DNA of 39,426 bases from Bacteroidales bacterium (GTDB lineage Bacteria; Bacteroidota; Bacteroidia; Bacteroidales; Muribaculaceae): contig JAJBVL010000098.1 in the NCBI GenBank assembly GCA_020859845.1, positions 1 to 39,426 on the forward strand. Direction: 5' to 3'. The notes under the pieces were generated by a model. That model was given only the letters and a program-made list of their open reading frames with translations. It was not told the DNA's origin and ran no database searches. Below, in pieces: positions 1 through 9,250 of this stretch. Made by a program: the position numbers and the translations under genes. Positions within the stretch are counted from its first letter, which is position 1; every line of letters starts with the position of its first letter.

Positions 1-401
1 CCAACACCGCTGTGGGACGCATGGGAGGCCAACTGCTGCGTGGCGACCTTGAGGGCGCCTTGGAGTTGATAAAGAAGTTCTTCGCCACCGTCCCCTACTG
101 CAGCAACATCGACCACGAGGGCCACTGGCAGCAGATGCTCTATGTGGTGTTCTCGCTGCTGGGGGCCTACGCCGACGTGGAGGTGCGCACGCGAGAAGGC
201 CGCGTGGACATCGCCATGACGTGCGCTGGAAAGCTCTACCTGATAGAGGTGAAGCTCGACGGCTCGCCCGAGGAGGCGCTGGCGCAGATAGAGCGCAAGC
301 AGTACGCCGCCCGCTTCCAGCTCAGCAAGCTCCCGCTGGTCAAGGTGGGCATCAACTTCTCCACCACCCAGCGCGGCATCACCGGCTGGCTGATAAAGTA
401 A
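1..401 (+). CDS. C-terminal part of AAA-ATPase/PD-(D/E)XK (DUF1703-like) protein, cut by window edge
   Basis: The frame is open to the left edge, so the beginning of the gene lies outside the window; the GTG at 12 is not a convincing start. The visible 130 or so residues match the C-terminal nuclease-like domain of the large Bacteroidota family of AAA-ATPase proteins with a DUF1703 tail. The segment EVRTREGRVDIAM followed by LYLIEVKLDG gives the D...ExK signature of the PD-(D/E)XK fold, and QIERKQYAARF is a typical following helix. The N-terminal AAA domain is not visible. These proteins occur in many copies per genome and their function is not established; defence or mobile roles have been suggested only by analogy. 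The assignment to family is firm, the function is not. Confidence 0.8.
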   Translation, partial: NTAVGRMGGQLLRGDLEGALELIKKFFATVPYCSNIDHEGHWQQMLYVVFSLLGAYADVEVRTREGRVDIAMTCAGKLYLIEVKLDGSPEEALAQIERKQYAARFQLSKLPLVKVGINFSTTQRGITGWLIK

Positions 402-404
402 GTC

Positions 405-447
405 GCGTCGGAGGGCCGACGCTTAAAGAGCAGCGGAGGGCCGCTGC
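405..447. repeat. Two tandem hairpins with the same loop and covarying stems
   Basis: Directly after the stop codon of the first gene lie GCGTCGG-AGGG-CCGACGC (405-422) and GCAGCGG-AGGG-CCGCTGC (430-447). Each has a perfect 7-bp stem and the same AGGG loop, sharing the core CGGAGGGCCG while the outer stem bases differ in compensatory fashion. No U-tract follows, so they are not classical intrinsic terminators. They look like REP-type palindromes or mRNA 3'-end stabilisers. Confidence 0.7.
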
Positions 448-499
448 ACTGCGAAAGCTGGCGCAGAGGGGCAAGAGGGGGGAAGGTTAGTGTGATTCC

Positions 500-530
500 T
501 TTGATATTTGGAGAGGAATGAGTAACTTTG
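500..530 (+). promoter_or_regulatory. Bacteroidota-type promoter of the GH20 gene
   Basis: TTTG at 500-503, a 19-bp spacer and TAACTTTG at 523-530 match the TTTG / TAnnTTTG consensus exactly. Transcription would begin near 537, leaving a leader of about 44 nt before the ATG at 581. Confidence 0.75.
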
Positions 531-580
531 TGGTCTTACCACTAACGCTCACAGATTGACCAACCAAAATAATTCATCCT

Positions 581-2557
581 ATGAAGCTAAAACAACTGTT
601 GGTAGGGCTGGCGCTGATAGCGCCCCTTGCCGTGGCCATGGGAGCTCCTAAGGAGACCAACCCCAAGCCTTTCGTAATCCCTGAGCTGCGCCAATGGAAA
701 GGCGCTACTGGCTCATTCACCCCTCAACGCATCACGTATGCCAACGACTCGCTGCAGCGCGTAGCCGACCGTCTGGCGGCCGACTGGACCACGCTCATCG
801 GTGGCCATCTGGCCACAGCCCCTGTGGCAAAGCCCCAGAAGGGCGACATCCACATCGCGTGCCGCCCCCTAAAGAAAAACGAGTCACAGCTTGGCACCGA
901 AGGATATATCATTGAGATTACCCCCGAACGCGCCATCATCACGGCACCCACAGCCACAGCAGCCTACTGGGCTACCCGCACCTTGCTCCAGATGGCCGAG
1001 CAAGCCCCCGACAACACCCTCGTGGCTGGCACTATCACCGACTGGCCCGACTATGGTCTGCGAGGACTGTCGCTCGACGTAGGCCGCAAGTTTTTCCCCA
1101 TGGACTATGTGGAGAAGTTGGCCCAAGTGCTCAGCTACTATAAGCTCAACTCGCTGCGTCTCCACCTCAACGACAACGGCTTCCCCTACTATTTCGGCAA
1201 CGACTGGGACAAGACCTACGCCGCATTCCGCATGGAGTGTGACACCTATCCAGGCCTCACGGCTCGCGACGGCTACTATACCAAACAGGAATATCGCGAC
1301 TTGGTAAGCCTCGCCGACAGTCTCTGCGTAGACATCATGCCAGAGATTGATATCCCAGCTCATGCCCTGGCCTTCGCCCACTATAAGCCTGAGATTGGCA
1401 GCAAGGAGTTTGGCATGGACCATCTTGACCTCTTCAACCCTGAGACGATGCCCTTCCTTGACGCTCTCTTCGCTGAATATCTTGGAGGCGACGACCCCGT
1501 GTTCTCTGGCCCCAACATGCATATCGGCACCGACGAGTTTGGCAAGGACTATGAGGGTTTTGACAAGCGTCAAGAGACCATTGAGAAGTTTCGCGCCTTT
1601 GCCGACCACTATATCCGCCTGGTAGAAAGCTACGGCAAGACCCCTTGGGTATGGGGAAGCCTCTCCAACGCCCGTGGCGAGACGCCAGTAAAGACCGAGG
1701 GCTTGCATCTCGACGCTTGGTATAACGGCTATGCAGATCCCCTGGAGATGGTGGAACTGGGTTGCAAACTCAACAGCATCCCCGACGGTATGGTCTACAT
1801 CGTGCCTATGGCTGGCTACTATCATGATTACCTCAACACGGAGTGGCTCTACAACAACTGGACTCCGGCTCGCGTAGGCGAGGTGCAGTTTGAGGAGCAA
1901 GACCCAGCGCTGCTTGGTGGATACTTCGCAGTGTGGAACGACCATGTGGGCAACGGTGTGACCGTGAAAGACGTGCACCATCGCGTGATGCCAGCGCTTC
2001 AGACTCTCTCAGGCAAAATGTGGGCTGGACCTAACGTGACGGTGCCTTACGAGGAGTTTGACACTCTGCGTCTGGCCCTCTCGGAGGCTCCCGGCATCAA
2101 TGAGCTGGCTCGCGTGGGCAGTGGCGTAGTGCTCCAAAAAGCCTCGATAGCCTCTGGAGAAGAGTTGCCTATCGACGAAGTGGGCTATGGCTACACTGTA
2201 GAATTTGACTGGGAGGCCGCAGAGGAAGCGCCCGGCACTGAGCTCTTCCGCTCTGACAACGCCGTGGTGTATCTCGCCGACCCCGTGAAGGGACTGCTGG
2301 GCTTTGCTGGCGATGGATATCTCCATACGTTCAACTTCGCGCCCTACCCTGGCGAGAAGGTGCATATCGCCATTGAGGGCGACAACCGCGCCACGACGCT
2401 CTACGTCAACGGCAAGAAGTATGAGTCGCTCGAGCCAGTGACTATCAACGGCCTGGAGAATCGCAAGATGTACTACCTCTCCACGCTCGTCTTCCCTCTG
2501 AAGCAGGCTGGACAGTTCAACTCCAAGATCAAGAATCTCAAGGTGGAAGCTAGATAG
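581..2557 (+). CDS. Secreted family GH20 beta-N-acetylhexosaminidase
   Basis: The 658-residue protein removes terminal beta-linked GlcNAc/GalNAc from glycans, probably in the periplasm or at the cell surface. Residues 1-21 form a signal peptide (MKLKQLLVGLALIAPLAVAMG). A GH20b-like alpha/beta domain spans about 40-150 and the catalytic TIM barrel about 155-480; LRLHLNDNGFPY is the strand with conserved H and D. HIGTDEF carries the catalytic pair D318 (stabilises the oxazolinium intermediate) and E319 (acid/base) of substrate-assisted catalysis. The last 160 or so residues look like an added beta-sandwich (laminin-G/concanavalin-like) domain, so the protein is longer than a minimal GH20. It has its own promoter and no SusC/D neighbours, so it is not in a classical polysaccharide utilisation locus. 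The family call is firm; the glycan substrate is unknown. Confidence 0.93.
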   Translation: MKLKQLLVGLALIAPLAVAMGAPKETNPKPFVIPELRQWKGATGSFTPQRITYANDSLQRVADRLAADWTTLIGGHLATAPVAKPQKGDIHIACRPLKKNESQLGTEGYIIEITPERAIITAPTATAAYWATRTLLQMAEQAPDNTLVAGTITDWPDYGLRGLSLDVGRKFFPMDYVEKLAQVLSYYKLNSLRLHLNDNGFPYYFGNDWDKTYAAFRMECDTYPGLTARDGYYTKQEYRDLVSLADSLCVDIMPEIDIPAHALAFAHYKPEIGSKEFGMDHLDLFNPETMPFLDALFAEYLGGDDPVFSGPNMHIGTDEFGKDYEGFDKRQETIEKFRAFADHYIRLVESYGKTPWVWGSLSNARGETPVKTEGLHLDAWYNGYADPLEMVELGCKLNSIPDGMVYIVPMAGYYHDYLNTEWLYNNWTPARVGEVQFEEQDPALLGGYFAVWNDHVGNGVTVKDVHHRVMPALQTLSGKMWAGPNVTVPYEEFDTLRLALSEAPGINELARVGSGVVLQKASIASGEELPIDEVGYGYTVEFDWEAAEEAPGTELFRSDNAVVYLADPVKGLLGFAGDGYLHTFNFAPYPGEKVHIAIEGDNRATTLYVNGKKYESLEPVTINGLENRKMYYLSTLVFPLKQAGQFNSKIKNLKVEAR

Positions 2558-2590
2558 AGCGAAGCACAGAGAGATAGAAGGTTAAATCCG

Positions 2591-2643
2591 CAGAAATTCT
2601 TTGCAAATTTAATATCGGATATTAAATTTGCAAAGAATTTCTG
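2591..2643. promoter_or_regulatory. Palindromic bidirectional promoter upstream of AAA/DUF4143 gene
   Basis: A 26-bp inverted repeat (2591-2616 and 2618-2643) with a 1-nt centre has perfect arms. The rightward promoter lies inside it: TTTG 2600-2603, 19 bp, TAAATTTG 2623-2630. Because of the symmetry the identical promoter also exists leftward (-33 at 2634-2631, -7 at 2611-2604), which would run antisense into the end of the GH20 gene. A further copy of TTTAATATCGG (also at 2608-2618) follows at 2648-2658 in the presumed leader. It may be an operator for a dimeric regulator or for the gene product. Confidence 0.8.
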
Positions 2644-2666
2644 TAATTTTAATATCGGCCTTCTAT

Positions 2667-3827
2667 ATGGACCTCATACCTCGCCAATTAGAAAGCAAGC
2701 TGCGCGAACTTTCTACTAAATATCCATTTGTAACCCTGACAGGGCCTCGCCAGTCGGGGAAGTCGACATTGGCACGCATGGCTTTCCCGGATTACCGGGT
2801 GGTGTCGCTCGAAGATCTGGACATGCGTATATTTGCCGAGTCAGATCCGAGAGGTTTTATCTCCACCTATAGCGAAAGAGTGATAATCGATGAAGTGCAA
2901 CGAGTACCTACCCTGCTTTCCTATCTACAGACGTTTACTGATCAGCATCCTTTGGATGGGCGTTACATACTGACTGGCTCTCAGAATGAATCTTTGATTA
3001 AGGCCGTGGATCAGTCGCTGGCTGGCCGCACCGCTCTACTTTACCTCCTTCCCTTTTCAGAGAAAGAACTCTTCAGCGCCCATCTAAATTCACAAACTGT
3101 GGACCAACAGATCTTCGAAGGAGGCTATCCACGGCTCTTTGCTAAAGGGATATCGCCCGGGGATTTCTATCCAAGCTATATCTCCACGTATCTGGAGCGA
3201 GACGTAAGACAAATGTCAGGAGTAGGCGACTTAGACAAATTTTCTCGCTTCGTCAAGCTCTGTGCAGGCAGATTAGGGTGTGTGCTCAACAAAAGCTCTT
3301 TGGCCATAGAGGCGGGAGTTTCGGTACCCACGGCCGATCGTTGGCTCTCGGTGTTGCAATCAAGCTATATCATCTATCTGCTGCCACCTTACCATAACAG
3401 TTTCAACAAGCGCCTCATAAAAAGCCCTGTGCTATATTTCTATGACACAGGGCTTGCTTGCTCTCTTCTCGACATCCTCTCGTCGCAACAAGTGGAGAAT
3501 CATTACTTGAGAGGACATCTATTTGAGAATCTCGTCATAAACGAGATCTATAAAGGATATTTCAACAAAGGGATAAAACCCTCGCTGGCCTTCTGGAGGG
3601 ACAGCGCTGGCCAAGAAGTGGATCTCGTAGATTATACCGGGGGCACCCTTCGTCCTTATGAGATAAAATCGGGAGCTACGTTTAATCCCAGTTTTTTCAA
3701 GAATCTCACTAAGTGGGGAGAAATGGCATCAGTAGACACCAGTGAGCGCACTGTGGTATATACAGGAGAGCAATCGCTCCAGACATCGCATGGCCAATTG
3801 CTGGCTTGGCGTGAGCTATACCATTAG
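2667..3827 (+). CDS. AAA ATPase with C-terminal DUF4143 (nuclease-like) domain
   Basis: I chose the ATG at 2667 (386 aa), because the upstream in-frame TTG at 2628 lies inside the -7 promoter box. Residues 26-33 (GPRQSGKS) are the Walker A loop, VIIDEVQ (D75/E76) is Walker B, and YILTGSQN is the sensor-1 region of the AAA_14 domain. The C-terminal DUF4143 part contains QEVDLVDY and YEIKSG, a D...ExK pattern like that of PD-(D/E)XK nucleases. These ATPases are abundant in gut Bacteroidota and have no agreed function. The gene is inserted between GH20 and pgi, converges on pgi and overlaps its end by 4 bp, so there is no room for a terminator between them. The palindromic promoter upstream suggests autoregulation (inference). 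Confidence 0.88.
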   Translation: MDLIPRQLESKLRELSTKYPFVTLTGPRQSGKSTLARMAFPDYRVVSLEDLDMRIFAESDPRGFISTYSERVIIDEVQRVPTLLSYLQTFTDQHPLDGRYILTGSQNESLIKAVDQSLAGRTALLYLLPFSEKELFSAHLNSQTVDQQIFEGGYPRLFAKGISPGDFYPSYISTYLERDVRQMSGVGDLDKFSRFVKLCAGRLGCVLNKSSLAIEAGVSVPTADRWLSVLQSSYIIYLLPPYHNSFNKRLIKSPVLYFYDTGLACSLLDILSSQQVENHYLRGHLFENLVINEIYKGYFNKGIKPSLAFWRDSAGQEVDLVDYTGGTLRPYEIKSGATFNPSFFKNLTKWGEMASVDTSERTVVYTGEQSLQTSHGQLLAWRELYH

Positions 3828-5152
3828 AGGCGAGCCTTGATGGCTGCTGTCTCCTTCTCGTAGCCGGGCTTTTCGAGGAGGGCAAACATATTGCGCTTGT
3901 AGGCCTCCACGCCTGGCTGATTGAAGGGGTTGACACCGAGCATGTAGCCGCTGATGCCGCAAGCCTTCTCAAAGAAGTAGATAAGTTGACCGAGATACTC
4001 TTCGCGCAGGGCGGGAAGGGTGATCTGGATATTAGGCACACCACCGTCGACGTGGGCAATGCGAGTGCCAAGCTCGGCCATCTTGTTGACTTGGTCAATG
4101 CGCTTGCCTGCAATGTAGTTGAGGCCGTCGAGGTTGGCATTGTCGAGAGGGATAAGCACCTCATGTTCCTGCTTCTCGAGCGAGATTACGGTCTCGAAAA
4201 TGGTGCGCTCGCCTTCCTGTATCCACTGTCCCATGGAGTGAAGGTCGGTAGAGAAGTCGACAGCTGCAGGGAAGATACCCTTGCCATCCTTGCCTTCGCT
4301 CTCGCCATAGAGCTGCTTCCACCATTCGCCGAAGTAGTGGAGCTTGGGGCAATAGTTGACGAGAATCTCTATCTTCTTGCCAGCCTGATAGAGAGCGTTG
4401 CGGGCCTCGGCATACACCAGCGAAGGATTAGCCTGGGAGTCGTCGCGTGTGACAGCTTCCATCTCTTGAGCGCCTTGCAGCAGGGCCTTGATGTCGTAGC
4501 CAGCCACGGCGATAGGCAGCAACCCTACGGGGGTCAGCACTGAGAAACGACCACCCACATTGTCGTCGATGACGAATGTCTTGTAGCCTTCCTCGGTGGC
4601 GAGCTGACGCAGAGCGCCCTTCTTGGCGTCGGTGATAGCCACGATACGCTCAGCCGCCTTGGCCTTGCCCAGCTTCTTCTCAAGCATGTCCTTGAGCAGA
4701 CGGAAAGCGATGGCTGGCTCGGTGGTGGTGCCGCTCTTGGAGATGACGATGATGCCAAACTTCTTGTCGTCGAGCAGACGCATCAGCTCAAAGAGATAGT
4801 CCTCACCGATGTTTTGGCCTGCAAACACCACCTTGGTCTTGGTGTGCTCGTTGCGATAGGCAGCAAAGGAGTCGCTCAAAGCCTCAATGACAGCCTTGGC
4901 GCCGAGATATGAACCTCCGATACCGATGGCCACCACGTAGTCGCACTTGTCGCGCAGGTCGGCAGCCGTCTTGCAGATGTCTTCTACAAGCTCAGGAGCA
5001 ATCGTGGATGGGAGGTTGACCCAGCCAAGGAAGTCGTTGCCAGCACCTGTGGCTTGATCAACGGTGGCGAGGGCCTTGCGAGCAGCCTCAGCCTGTGCCT
5101 GTATAGCCTCTTGAGAGGCAGCCTGTGAAATGTTTACTTGAATTTGATTCAT
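3824..5152 (-). CDS. pgi: Glucose-6-phosphate isomerase
   Basis: The 442-residue enzyme interconverts glucose 6-phosphate and fructose 6-phosphate in glycolysis and gluconeogenesis; it is cytoplasmic. [12 protein letters not shown] and [11 protein letters not shown] are the sugar-phosphate-binding loops of the SIS folds, [15 protein letters not shown] is PROSITE signature 1, and [14 protein letters not shown] near the C terminus is the second signature with the active-site lysine. The length fits the short bacterial form (about 440-450 aa). It is the last gene of the lysS-gpsA-pgi unit, 54 bp after gpsA, and its stop overlaps the convergent DUF4143 gene. Identification is secure. Confidence 0.97.
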   Translation of the reverse strand: MNQIQVNISQAASQEAIQAQAEAARKALATVDQATGAGNDFLGWVNLPSTIAPELVEDICKTAADLRDKCDYVVAIGIGGSYLGAKAVIEALSDSFAAYRNEHTKTKVVFAGQNIGEDYLFELMRLLDDKKFGIIVISKSGTTTEPAIAFRLLKDMLEKKLGKAKAAERIVAITDAKKGALRQLATEEGYKTFVIDDNVGGRFSVLTPVGLLPIAVAGYDIKALLQGAQEMEAVTRDDSQANPSLVYAEARNALYQAGKKIEILVNYCPKLHYFGEWWKQLYGESEGKDGKGIFPAAVDFSTDLHSMGQWIQEGERTIFETVISLEKQEHEVLIPLDNANLDGLNYIAGKRIDQVNKMAELGTRIAHVDGGVPNIQITLPALREEYLGQLIYFFEKACGISGYMLGVNPFNQPGVEAYKRNMFALLEKPGYEKETAAIKARL

Positions 5153-5177
5153 TATTTATAGGGATTAAAGATGATTA

Positions 5178-5205
5178 CTTTTGACTCTTGCCTTTTGACT
5201 CTTGC
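5178..5205. repeat. Two tandem 14-bp copies between gpsA and pgi
   Basis: CTTTTGACTCTTGC occurs twice in direct succession (5178-5191 and 5192-5205), starting at the gpsA stop codon. On the coding strand the unit reads GCAAGAGTCAAAAG. It fills half of the intergenic gap and is probably a simple slippage-prone repeat. Confidence 0.8.
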
Positions 5206-5206
5206 C

Positions 5207-6202
5207 TTAAATAAAAGTATCCGCCATCTCGGCTATGGCCTTTGAGGGACGCTTACCGGCGTAGAGGATATCGTAGACTCCCTCAAGGATAGGCATTGCC
5301 ACATCGTAGCGAGCGTTGATCTCGTGGATACACTTCGTGCCATAATAACCCTCTGCTGTCTGCTCCATCTCCATGCGAGCGGCCTTGACGGAGTAGCCCT
5401 TGCCAATCATGGAGCCGAAGTTGTGGTTGCGGCTAAATCGAGAGTAACTGGTGACAAGGAGGTCGCCGAGATACACCGAGTCGCATATCTGGCGAGGACG
5501 AGGGCACACAGTATCGACAAAGCGCTCCATCTCGCGTATGGCGTTGGAGACGAGCATTGCCAAGAAGTTGTCGCCATTCTTCAGCCCGTGGACAATACCG
5601 GAGGCTATAGAATAGACATTCTTCAGCACGGCAGCATACTCTATGCCGTCAACATCGCTGGATGTGATAGTCTTCATGGCCTTCCCAGCCAGACAAGTGG
5701 CAAACTTCTCAGCCAAAAAGATGTCATGGCACCCTACGGTCAAGTAGCTTTGGCGATCGAGCGCCACCTCCTCGGCATGACACGGACCCGACACCACAAG
5801 GGTGCGCTCGGGGTTGACACCAAAGCGGCGCTCCATGTAGGTGGAGATTATCTCATTGTCGTCGGGGACGATACCTTTCACAGCCGACACGACGTTTTTC
5901 TGCGAGATATCTACTTTAATCTTGTCGATATGGCTCTTGAAGTAGGGGGAGGGCATCACCAAGAGGAGAGTGTCGGCCTTCTCACACACTTCGTTGATAT
6001 CAGAACTGAAGTCGATGCGGTCGATGTCAAACACTACATCGGTCAAGTAGGCGGGGTTGCGATGCAGGCGCTTGAAGTCGTCGATGCGGTCGTCGCGCCG
6101 CATATACCACATAATCTTGTCGCAATTCTGGAGAAGCAGCTTGGCAAGGGCCGTAGCCCAGCTGCCGCCACCCATCACAGCTATTTTGCCAGGGAAATCC
6201 AT
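5207..6202 (-). CDS. gpsA: Glycerol-3-phosphate dehydrogenase [NAD(P)+]
   Basis: The 331-residue cytoplasmic enzyme reduces dihydroxyacetone phosphate to sn-glycerol 3-phosphate for phospholipid synthesis. The N terminus KIAVMGGGSWATALAK is the Rossmann dinucleotide-binding loop (GxGxxA type). AVKGIV and AAVLKNVYSIASGIVHGL include the substrate-site lysines of the family, and the C-terminal domain is all-helical. Length is typical. It lies 17 bp downstream of lysS and is co-transcribed with it. Identification is secure. Confidence 0.96.
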   Translation of the reverse strand: MDFPGKIAVMGGGSWATALAKLLLQNCDKIMWYMRRDDRIDDFKRLHRNPAYLTDVVFDIDRIDFSSDINEVCEKADTLLLVMPSPYFKSHIDKIKVDISQKNVVSAVKGIVPDDNEIISTYMERRFGVNPERTLVVSGPCHAEEVALDRQSYLTVGCHDIFLAEKFATCLAGKAMKTITSSDVDGIEYAAVLKNVYSIASGIVHGLKNGDNFLAMLVSNAIREMERFVDTVCPRPRQICDSVYLGDLLVTSYSRFSRNHNFGSMIGKGYSVKAARMEMEQTAEGYYGTKCIHEINARYDVAMPILEGVYDILYAGKRPSKAIAEMADTFI

Positions 6203-6219
6203 AGACTTAGGTGTTGATA

Positions 6220-7743
6220 TTACTTTTCGGGGCGCATCTGAGGGAAGAATAACACCTCTTGGATGGTGGTCTGGCCAGTCATGAGCATCACCAGACGGTC
6301 CATGCCTATACCCATGCCCGAGGTAGGCGGCATGCCATACTCGAGCGCGCGGATGAAGTCGTGGTCGATAATCATCGCCTCGTCGTCGCCCTTCTCGCTT
6401 AAACGCATTTGCTCCACAAATCGTTCATACTGATCGATAGGATCGTTGAGCTCTGAGTAGGCGTTGGCCAGCTCCTTGCCGTTGACCATCAGCTCGAAGC
6501 GCTCTGTCAGCTCGGGATTGGAGCGGTGGCGCTTGGTGAGTGGCGACATCTCGATGGGATAGTCGATGATGAAGGTGGGCTGGATATAGTTGCCCTCACA
6601 CTTCTCGCCAAAAATCTCGTCGATCAGCTTGCCCTTGCCCATCGATGGCTCCACCTCGATGTGGAGCTGACGGCATACGTCGCGCAGCTGGTCTTCATTC
6701 ATGCCAGTGATGTCGATGCCCGTATGCTCCTTGATGGCATCAATCATCGTGACGCGACGATAGGGCGCCTTGAAATTGATGACATTGTCGCCCACGCGCA
6801 CTTCGGTGGTGCCGTTGACGTCGAGGCATATCTTTTCGAGCATCTGCTCGGTGAAGCGCATCATCCAGTTGTAGTCCTTGTAGGCCACGTAGATTTCCAT
6901 GCAGGTAAACTCGGGATTGTGGGTGCGGTCCATACCCTCGTTGCGGAAATTCTTGGAGAACTCATACACGCCTTCAAAACCACCCACTATCAAGCGCTTA
7001 AGATATAGCTCGTCGGCTATACGCAGGTAGAGGGGTATGTCGAGAGCGTTGTGGTGGGTGATGAATGGTCGAGCAGCCGCTCCTCCGGGGATTGACTGCA
7101 GGATGGGGGTCTCCACCTCCATATATCCGTGGTCGTTGAAGAATTGGCGCATGGAGTTGTAGACCTTGGTGCGCTTGATGAAGATATCCTTCACCCCCTC
7201 GTTGACCACGAGGTCGACGTAGCGGCGGCGATAGCGCATCTCAGGGTCCTCAAATGCATCATACTTCACACCGTCCTTCATCTTGACGATAGGCAGGGGG
7301 CGGAGCGACTTGCCCAGCACCACGAGCTCTTTGGCATGGATGGAGATTTCGCCCGTCTGAGTGCGAAACACAAAGCCACGGATACCCACAAAGTCGCCAA
7401 TATCGAGCAACTTCTTGAACACTACGTTATAAAGGTCTTTGTTTTCGCCGGGACACACTTCGTCGCGGTTGACATATATCTGTATGCGGCCCGTGGAATC
7501 CTGCAGCTCCATAAAGGAAGCTTTGCCCATCACGCGGCGGCTCATCAAGCGGCCAGCTACGGCCACTTGACGCGGCTCGTAGGTGGTATCTTCGGGGGCA
7601 GGGTCTACAAAGGTCTCTTTGATTTCGGTGGCATAGCCTGTCACGGGAAACTCGGCAGCGGGGAAAGGCTCGATGCCCATCTGGCGCAACTTCTCGAGGC
7701 TCTCGCGGCGGATAATTTCTTGCTCAGAACGCTGTTCTAACAT
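6220..7743 (-). CDS. lysS: Lysyl-tRNA synthetase, class II
   Basis: The 507-residue enzyme charges tRNA-Lys. The N-terminal OB-fold anticodon-binding domain covers about 55-160 ([21 protein letters not shown]). The class II core follows: [20 protein letters not shown] is motif 2 and [15 protein letters not shown] is motif 3, the ATP-binding arginine loop. It is the first gene of the lysS-gpsA-pgi operon. A tRNA-Lys(CUU) gene lies about 14 kb away on the other strand. The start at 7743 is 28 nt from the -7 box at 7772-7779. Identification is secure. Confidence 0.97.
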   Translation of the reverse strand: MLEQRSEQEIIRRESLEKLRQMGIEPFPAAEFPVTGYATEIKETFVDPAPEDTTYEPRQVAVAGRLMSRRVMGKASFMELQDSTGRIQIYVNRDEVCPGENKDLYNVVFKKLLDIGDFVGIRGFVFRTQTGEISIHAKELVVLGKSLRPLPIVKMKDGVKYDAFEDPEMRYRRRYVDLVVNEGVKDIFIKRTKVYNSMRQFFNDHGYMEVETPILQSIPGGAAARPFITHHNALDIPLYLRIADELYLKRLIVGGFEGVYEFSKNFRNEGMDRTHNPEFTCMEIYVAYKDYNWMMRFTEQMLEKICLDVNGTTEVRVGDNVINFKAPYRRVTMIDAIKEHTGIDITGMNEDQLRDVCRQLHIEVEPSMGKGKLIDEIFGEKCEGNYIQPTFIIDYPIEMSPLTKRHRSNPELTERFELMVNGKELANAYSELNDPIDQYERFVEQMRLSEKGDDEAMIIDHDFIRALEYGMPPTSGMGIGMDRLVMLMTGQTTIQEVLFFPQMRPEK

Positions 7744-7771
7744 ATACGTATGGTTATAATATTTTAAGCTG

Positions 7772-7799
7772 CAAATTTAGGAAAGTTTTCCTAATTTTG
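7772..7799. promoter_or_regulatory. Symmetrical divergent -7 boxes between lysS and response regulator
   Basis: CAAATTTA at 7772-7779 is a leftward -7 box (TAAATTTG) for lysS; TAATTTTG at 7792-7799 is a rightward box for the response regulator. They flank 12 bp, and the whole 27-nt block is an inverted repeat (13-bp arms, one mismatch) centred on TTAGGAAA-GT-TTTCCTAA. The -33 elements are weak. The rightward box ends only 4 bp before the ATG at 7804. Confidence 0.6.
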
Positions 7800-7803
7800 C
7801 AAT

Positions 7804-9141
7804 ATGATATTGATTGTCGACGATGATGCGTCCATCACACTCTCGCTGTCGCTGCTGCTCAAGCGCGTGGGTTACAAGGTGAAGACAGCGGCTTCGCCAA
7901 GCCAAGCTGCCGACATCGTGCGCGAGCAGGCGCCGCAGCTCATCCTGATGGACATGAATTTCACTCAGTATGCCACCTCAGGCGAGGAAGGGCTGACGCT
8001 GCTGCGCCAGCTCAAACTCTTTGTGCCCTCTACGCCCATCATCTTGATGAGCGCTTGGGGCAGTATACCCTTGGCCGTCAAGGGGATGCGGCTTGGAGCT
8101 TTTGACTTCATCACCAAGCCTATGGACACTGGCTTGCTGCTCCAACGCATAGCCACTGCCTTAGAGCTGTCGGCCCATAAAGGCGAAGAGACTCATGGGG
8201 ATAAGACGCTGGACCGCAAAGGGATTATAGGGAAGAGCCAGGCCTTAGAGGAGGTGCTCTCCACCGTAGAAAGGATAGCTCCTACGAATGCCTCAGTATT
8301 GATACTTGGCGAGAACGGGACAGGCAAAGAGCTGATAGCCCAGGCTATCCACCGCAACAGTCAGCGCTCCTCGGGCCCGATGGTGATGGTGAATCTTGGA
8401 GGCATCTCCCAGTCGCTCTTCGAGAGCGAGATGTTTGGCCACAAGAAGGGAGCTTTCACTGGGGCTATTGCCGATAGGCAGGGACGTTTCGACGTGGCCA
8501 ATCATGGCACTATCTTCCTCGACGAGATAGGCGACTTGGACCTTAGTTGCCAAGTGAAACTGCTGCGTGTGCTTCAGAGCCAGACCTTTGAGCCTCTTGG
8601 CGACAGTACGCCCCATCGAGTAGACGTGCGTGTAGTGTCGGCCACAAATGCCCCGCTAGAGGAGATGGTAGCCGCTGGCACCTTTCGCGAAGACCTCTTC
8701 TATCGCATCAATCTCATCACCTTGCGCCTGCCTCCGCTACGCGAGCGCCGCGAGGATATCCCCTTGCTGGTCGACTACTTTATGCGCGACATTGCCCGAC
8801 GCCATCACGTGGAGCGTCCAGAAGTGAGCGCTGAGGCCATGAGATATCTGGCTGGATTGCCTTTCCCAGGGAATATACGCCAGCTACGCAACGTAGTGGA
8901 ACGCACACTGCTCGTCAACCACGGTAAACGCCGGCTTGAGAAAGAAGATTTCCCCGAAGAAGCAGAAGCACCTGAGGCCAAGGCCACATCTCAAGGCAGC
9001 CAGACGCTGGCCGACGTAGAACGCCGAGCGATAGAAGCCGCCATGGAAAAGTATAAGGGTAACCTGACGCAAGTGGCCGCCGCGCTCGGCATCACACGCC
9101 AAAGCCTCTACCGTCGCCTCGAGAAGCTCAAAAACCAATAG
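7804..9141 (+). CDS. Sigma-54-dependent response regulator (NtrC family)
   Basis: The 445-residue transcription activator has three domains. The receiver (1-120) contains the acidic pocket DDD at 6-8 and phospho-acceptor D50 in LILMDMNF. The AAA+ sigma-54 interaction domain contains Walker A GENGTGKE and the GAFTGA loop that contacts sigma-54. The C-terminal Fis-type helix-turn-helix ends the protein (LTQVAAALGITRQSLYRRLEKL). All key residues are present, so it should be functional. The receiver begins at the first codon, leaving no shorter start; with the -7 box ending 4 bp upstream, the mRNA would be leaderless. The convergent histidine kinase 180 bp away is the likely partner. Target promoters are unknown. 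Confidence 0.94.
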   Translation: MILIVDDDASITLSLSLLLKRVGYKVKTAASPSQAADIVREQAPQLILMDMNFTQYATSGEEGLTLLRQLKLFVPSTPIILMSAWGSIPLAVKGMRLGAFDFITKPMDTGLLLQRIATALELSAHKGEETHGDKTLDRKGIIGKSQALEEVLSTVERIAPTNASVLILGENGTGKELIAQAIHRNSQRSSGPMVMVNLGGISQSLFESEMFGHKKGAFTGAIADRQGRFDVANHGTIFLDEIGDLDLSCQVKLLRVLQSQTFEPLGDSTPHRVDVRVVSATNAPLEEMVAAGTFREDLFYRINLITLRLPPLRERREDIPLLVDYFMRDIARRHHVERPEVSAEAMRYLAGLPFPGNIRQLRNVVERTLLVNHGKRRLEKEDFPEEAEAPEAKATSQGSQTLADVERRAIEAAMEKYKGNLTQVAAALGITRQSLYRRLEKLKNQ

Positions 9142-9173
9142 GCTAATTGAAACAACCCCTACGGGGTTGGTTG
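9141..9173 (+). repeat. REP-like palindromic element, copy 1
   Basis: This 33-nt element starts at the last base of the response regulator stop codon and contains the hairpin CAACCCC-TAC-GGGGTTG. It is identical to copy 2 at 9192-9224, with a 51-bp period that also includes a CGGAACGGG motif after each copy. Confidence 0.8.
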
Positions 9174-9191
9174 CTAGGCCGGAACGGGATC

Positions 9192-9224
9192 GGCTAATTG
9201 AAACAACCCCTACGGGGTTGGTTG
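9192..9224 (+). repeat. REP-like palindromic element, copy 2
   Basis: Exact second copy of the 33-nt element in direct orientation. Read on the minus strand the hairpin is followed by TTTC, so it may help terminate the leftward histidine-kinase transcript. Confidence 0.8.
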
Positions 9225-9250
9225 GCACGACGGAACGGGCTGACGAGGTG

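Noticed and set aside
884-1981. Long antisense frame (365 codons) inside the GH20 gene
   Set aside because: It mirrors a well-supported GH20 gene; the translation has no recognisable domain and results from codon bias in GC-rich DNA.
2628-2666. TTG start of the first DUF4143 gene
   Set aside because: The codon is part of the -7 promoter box, so it would not be transcribed.
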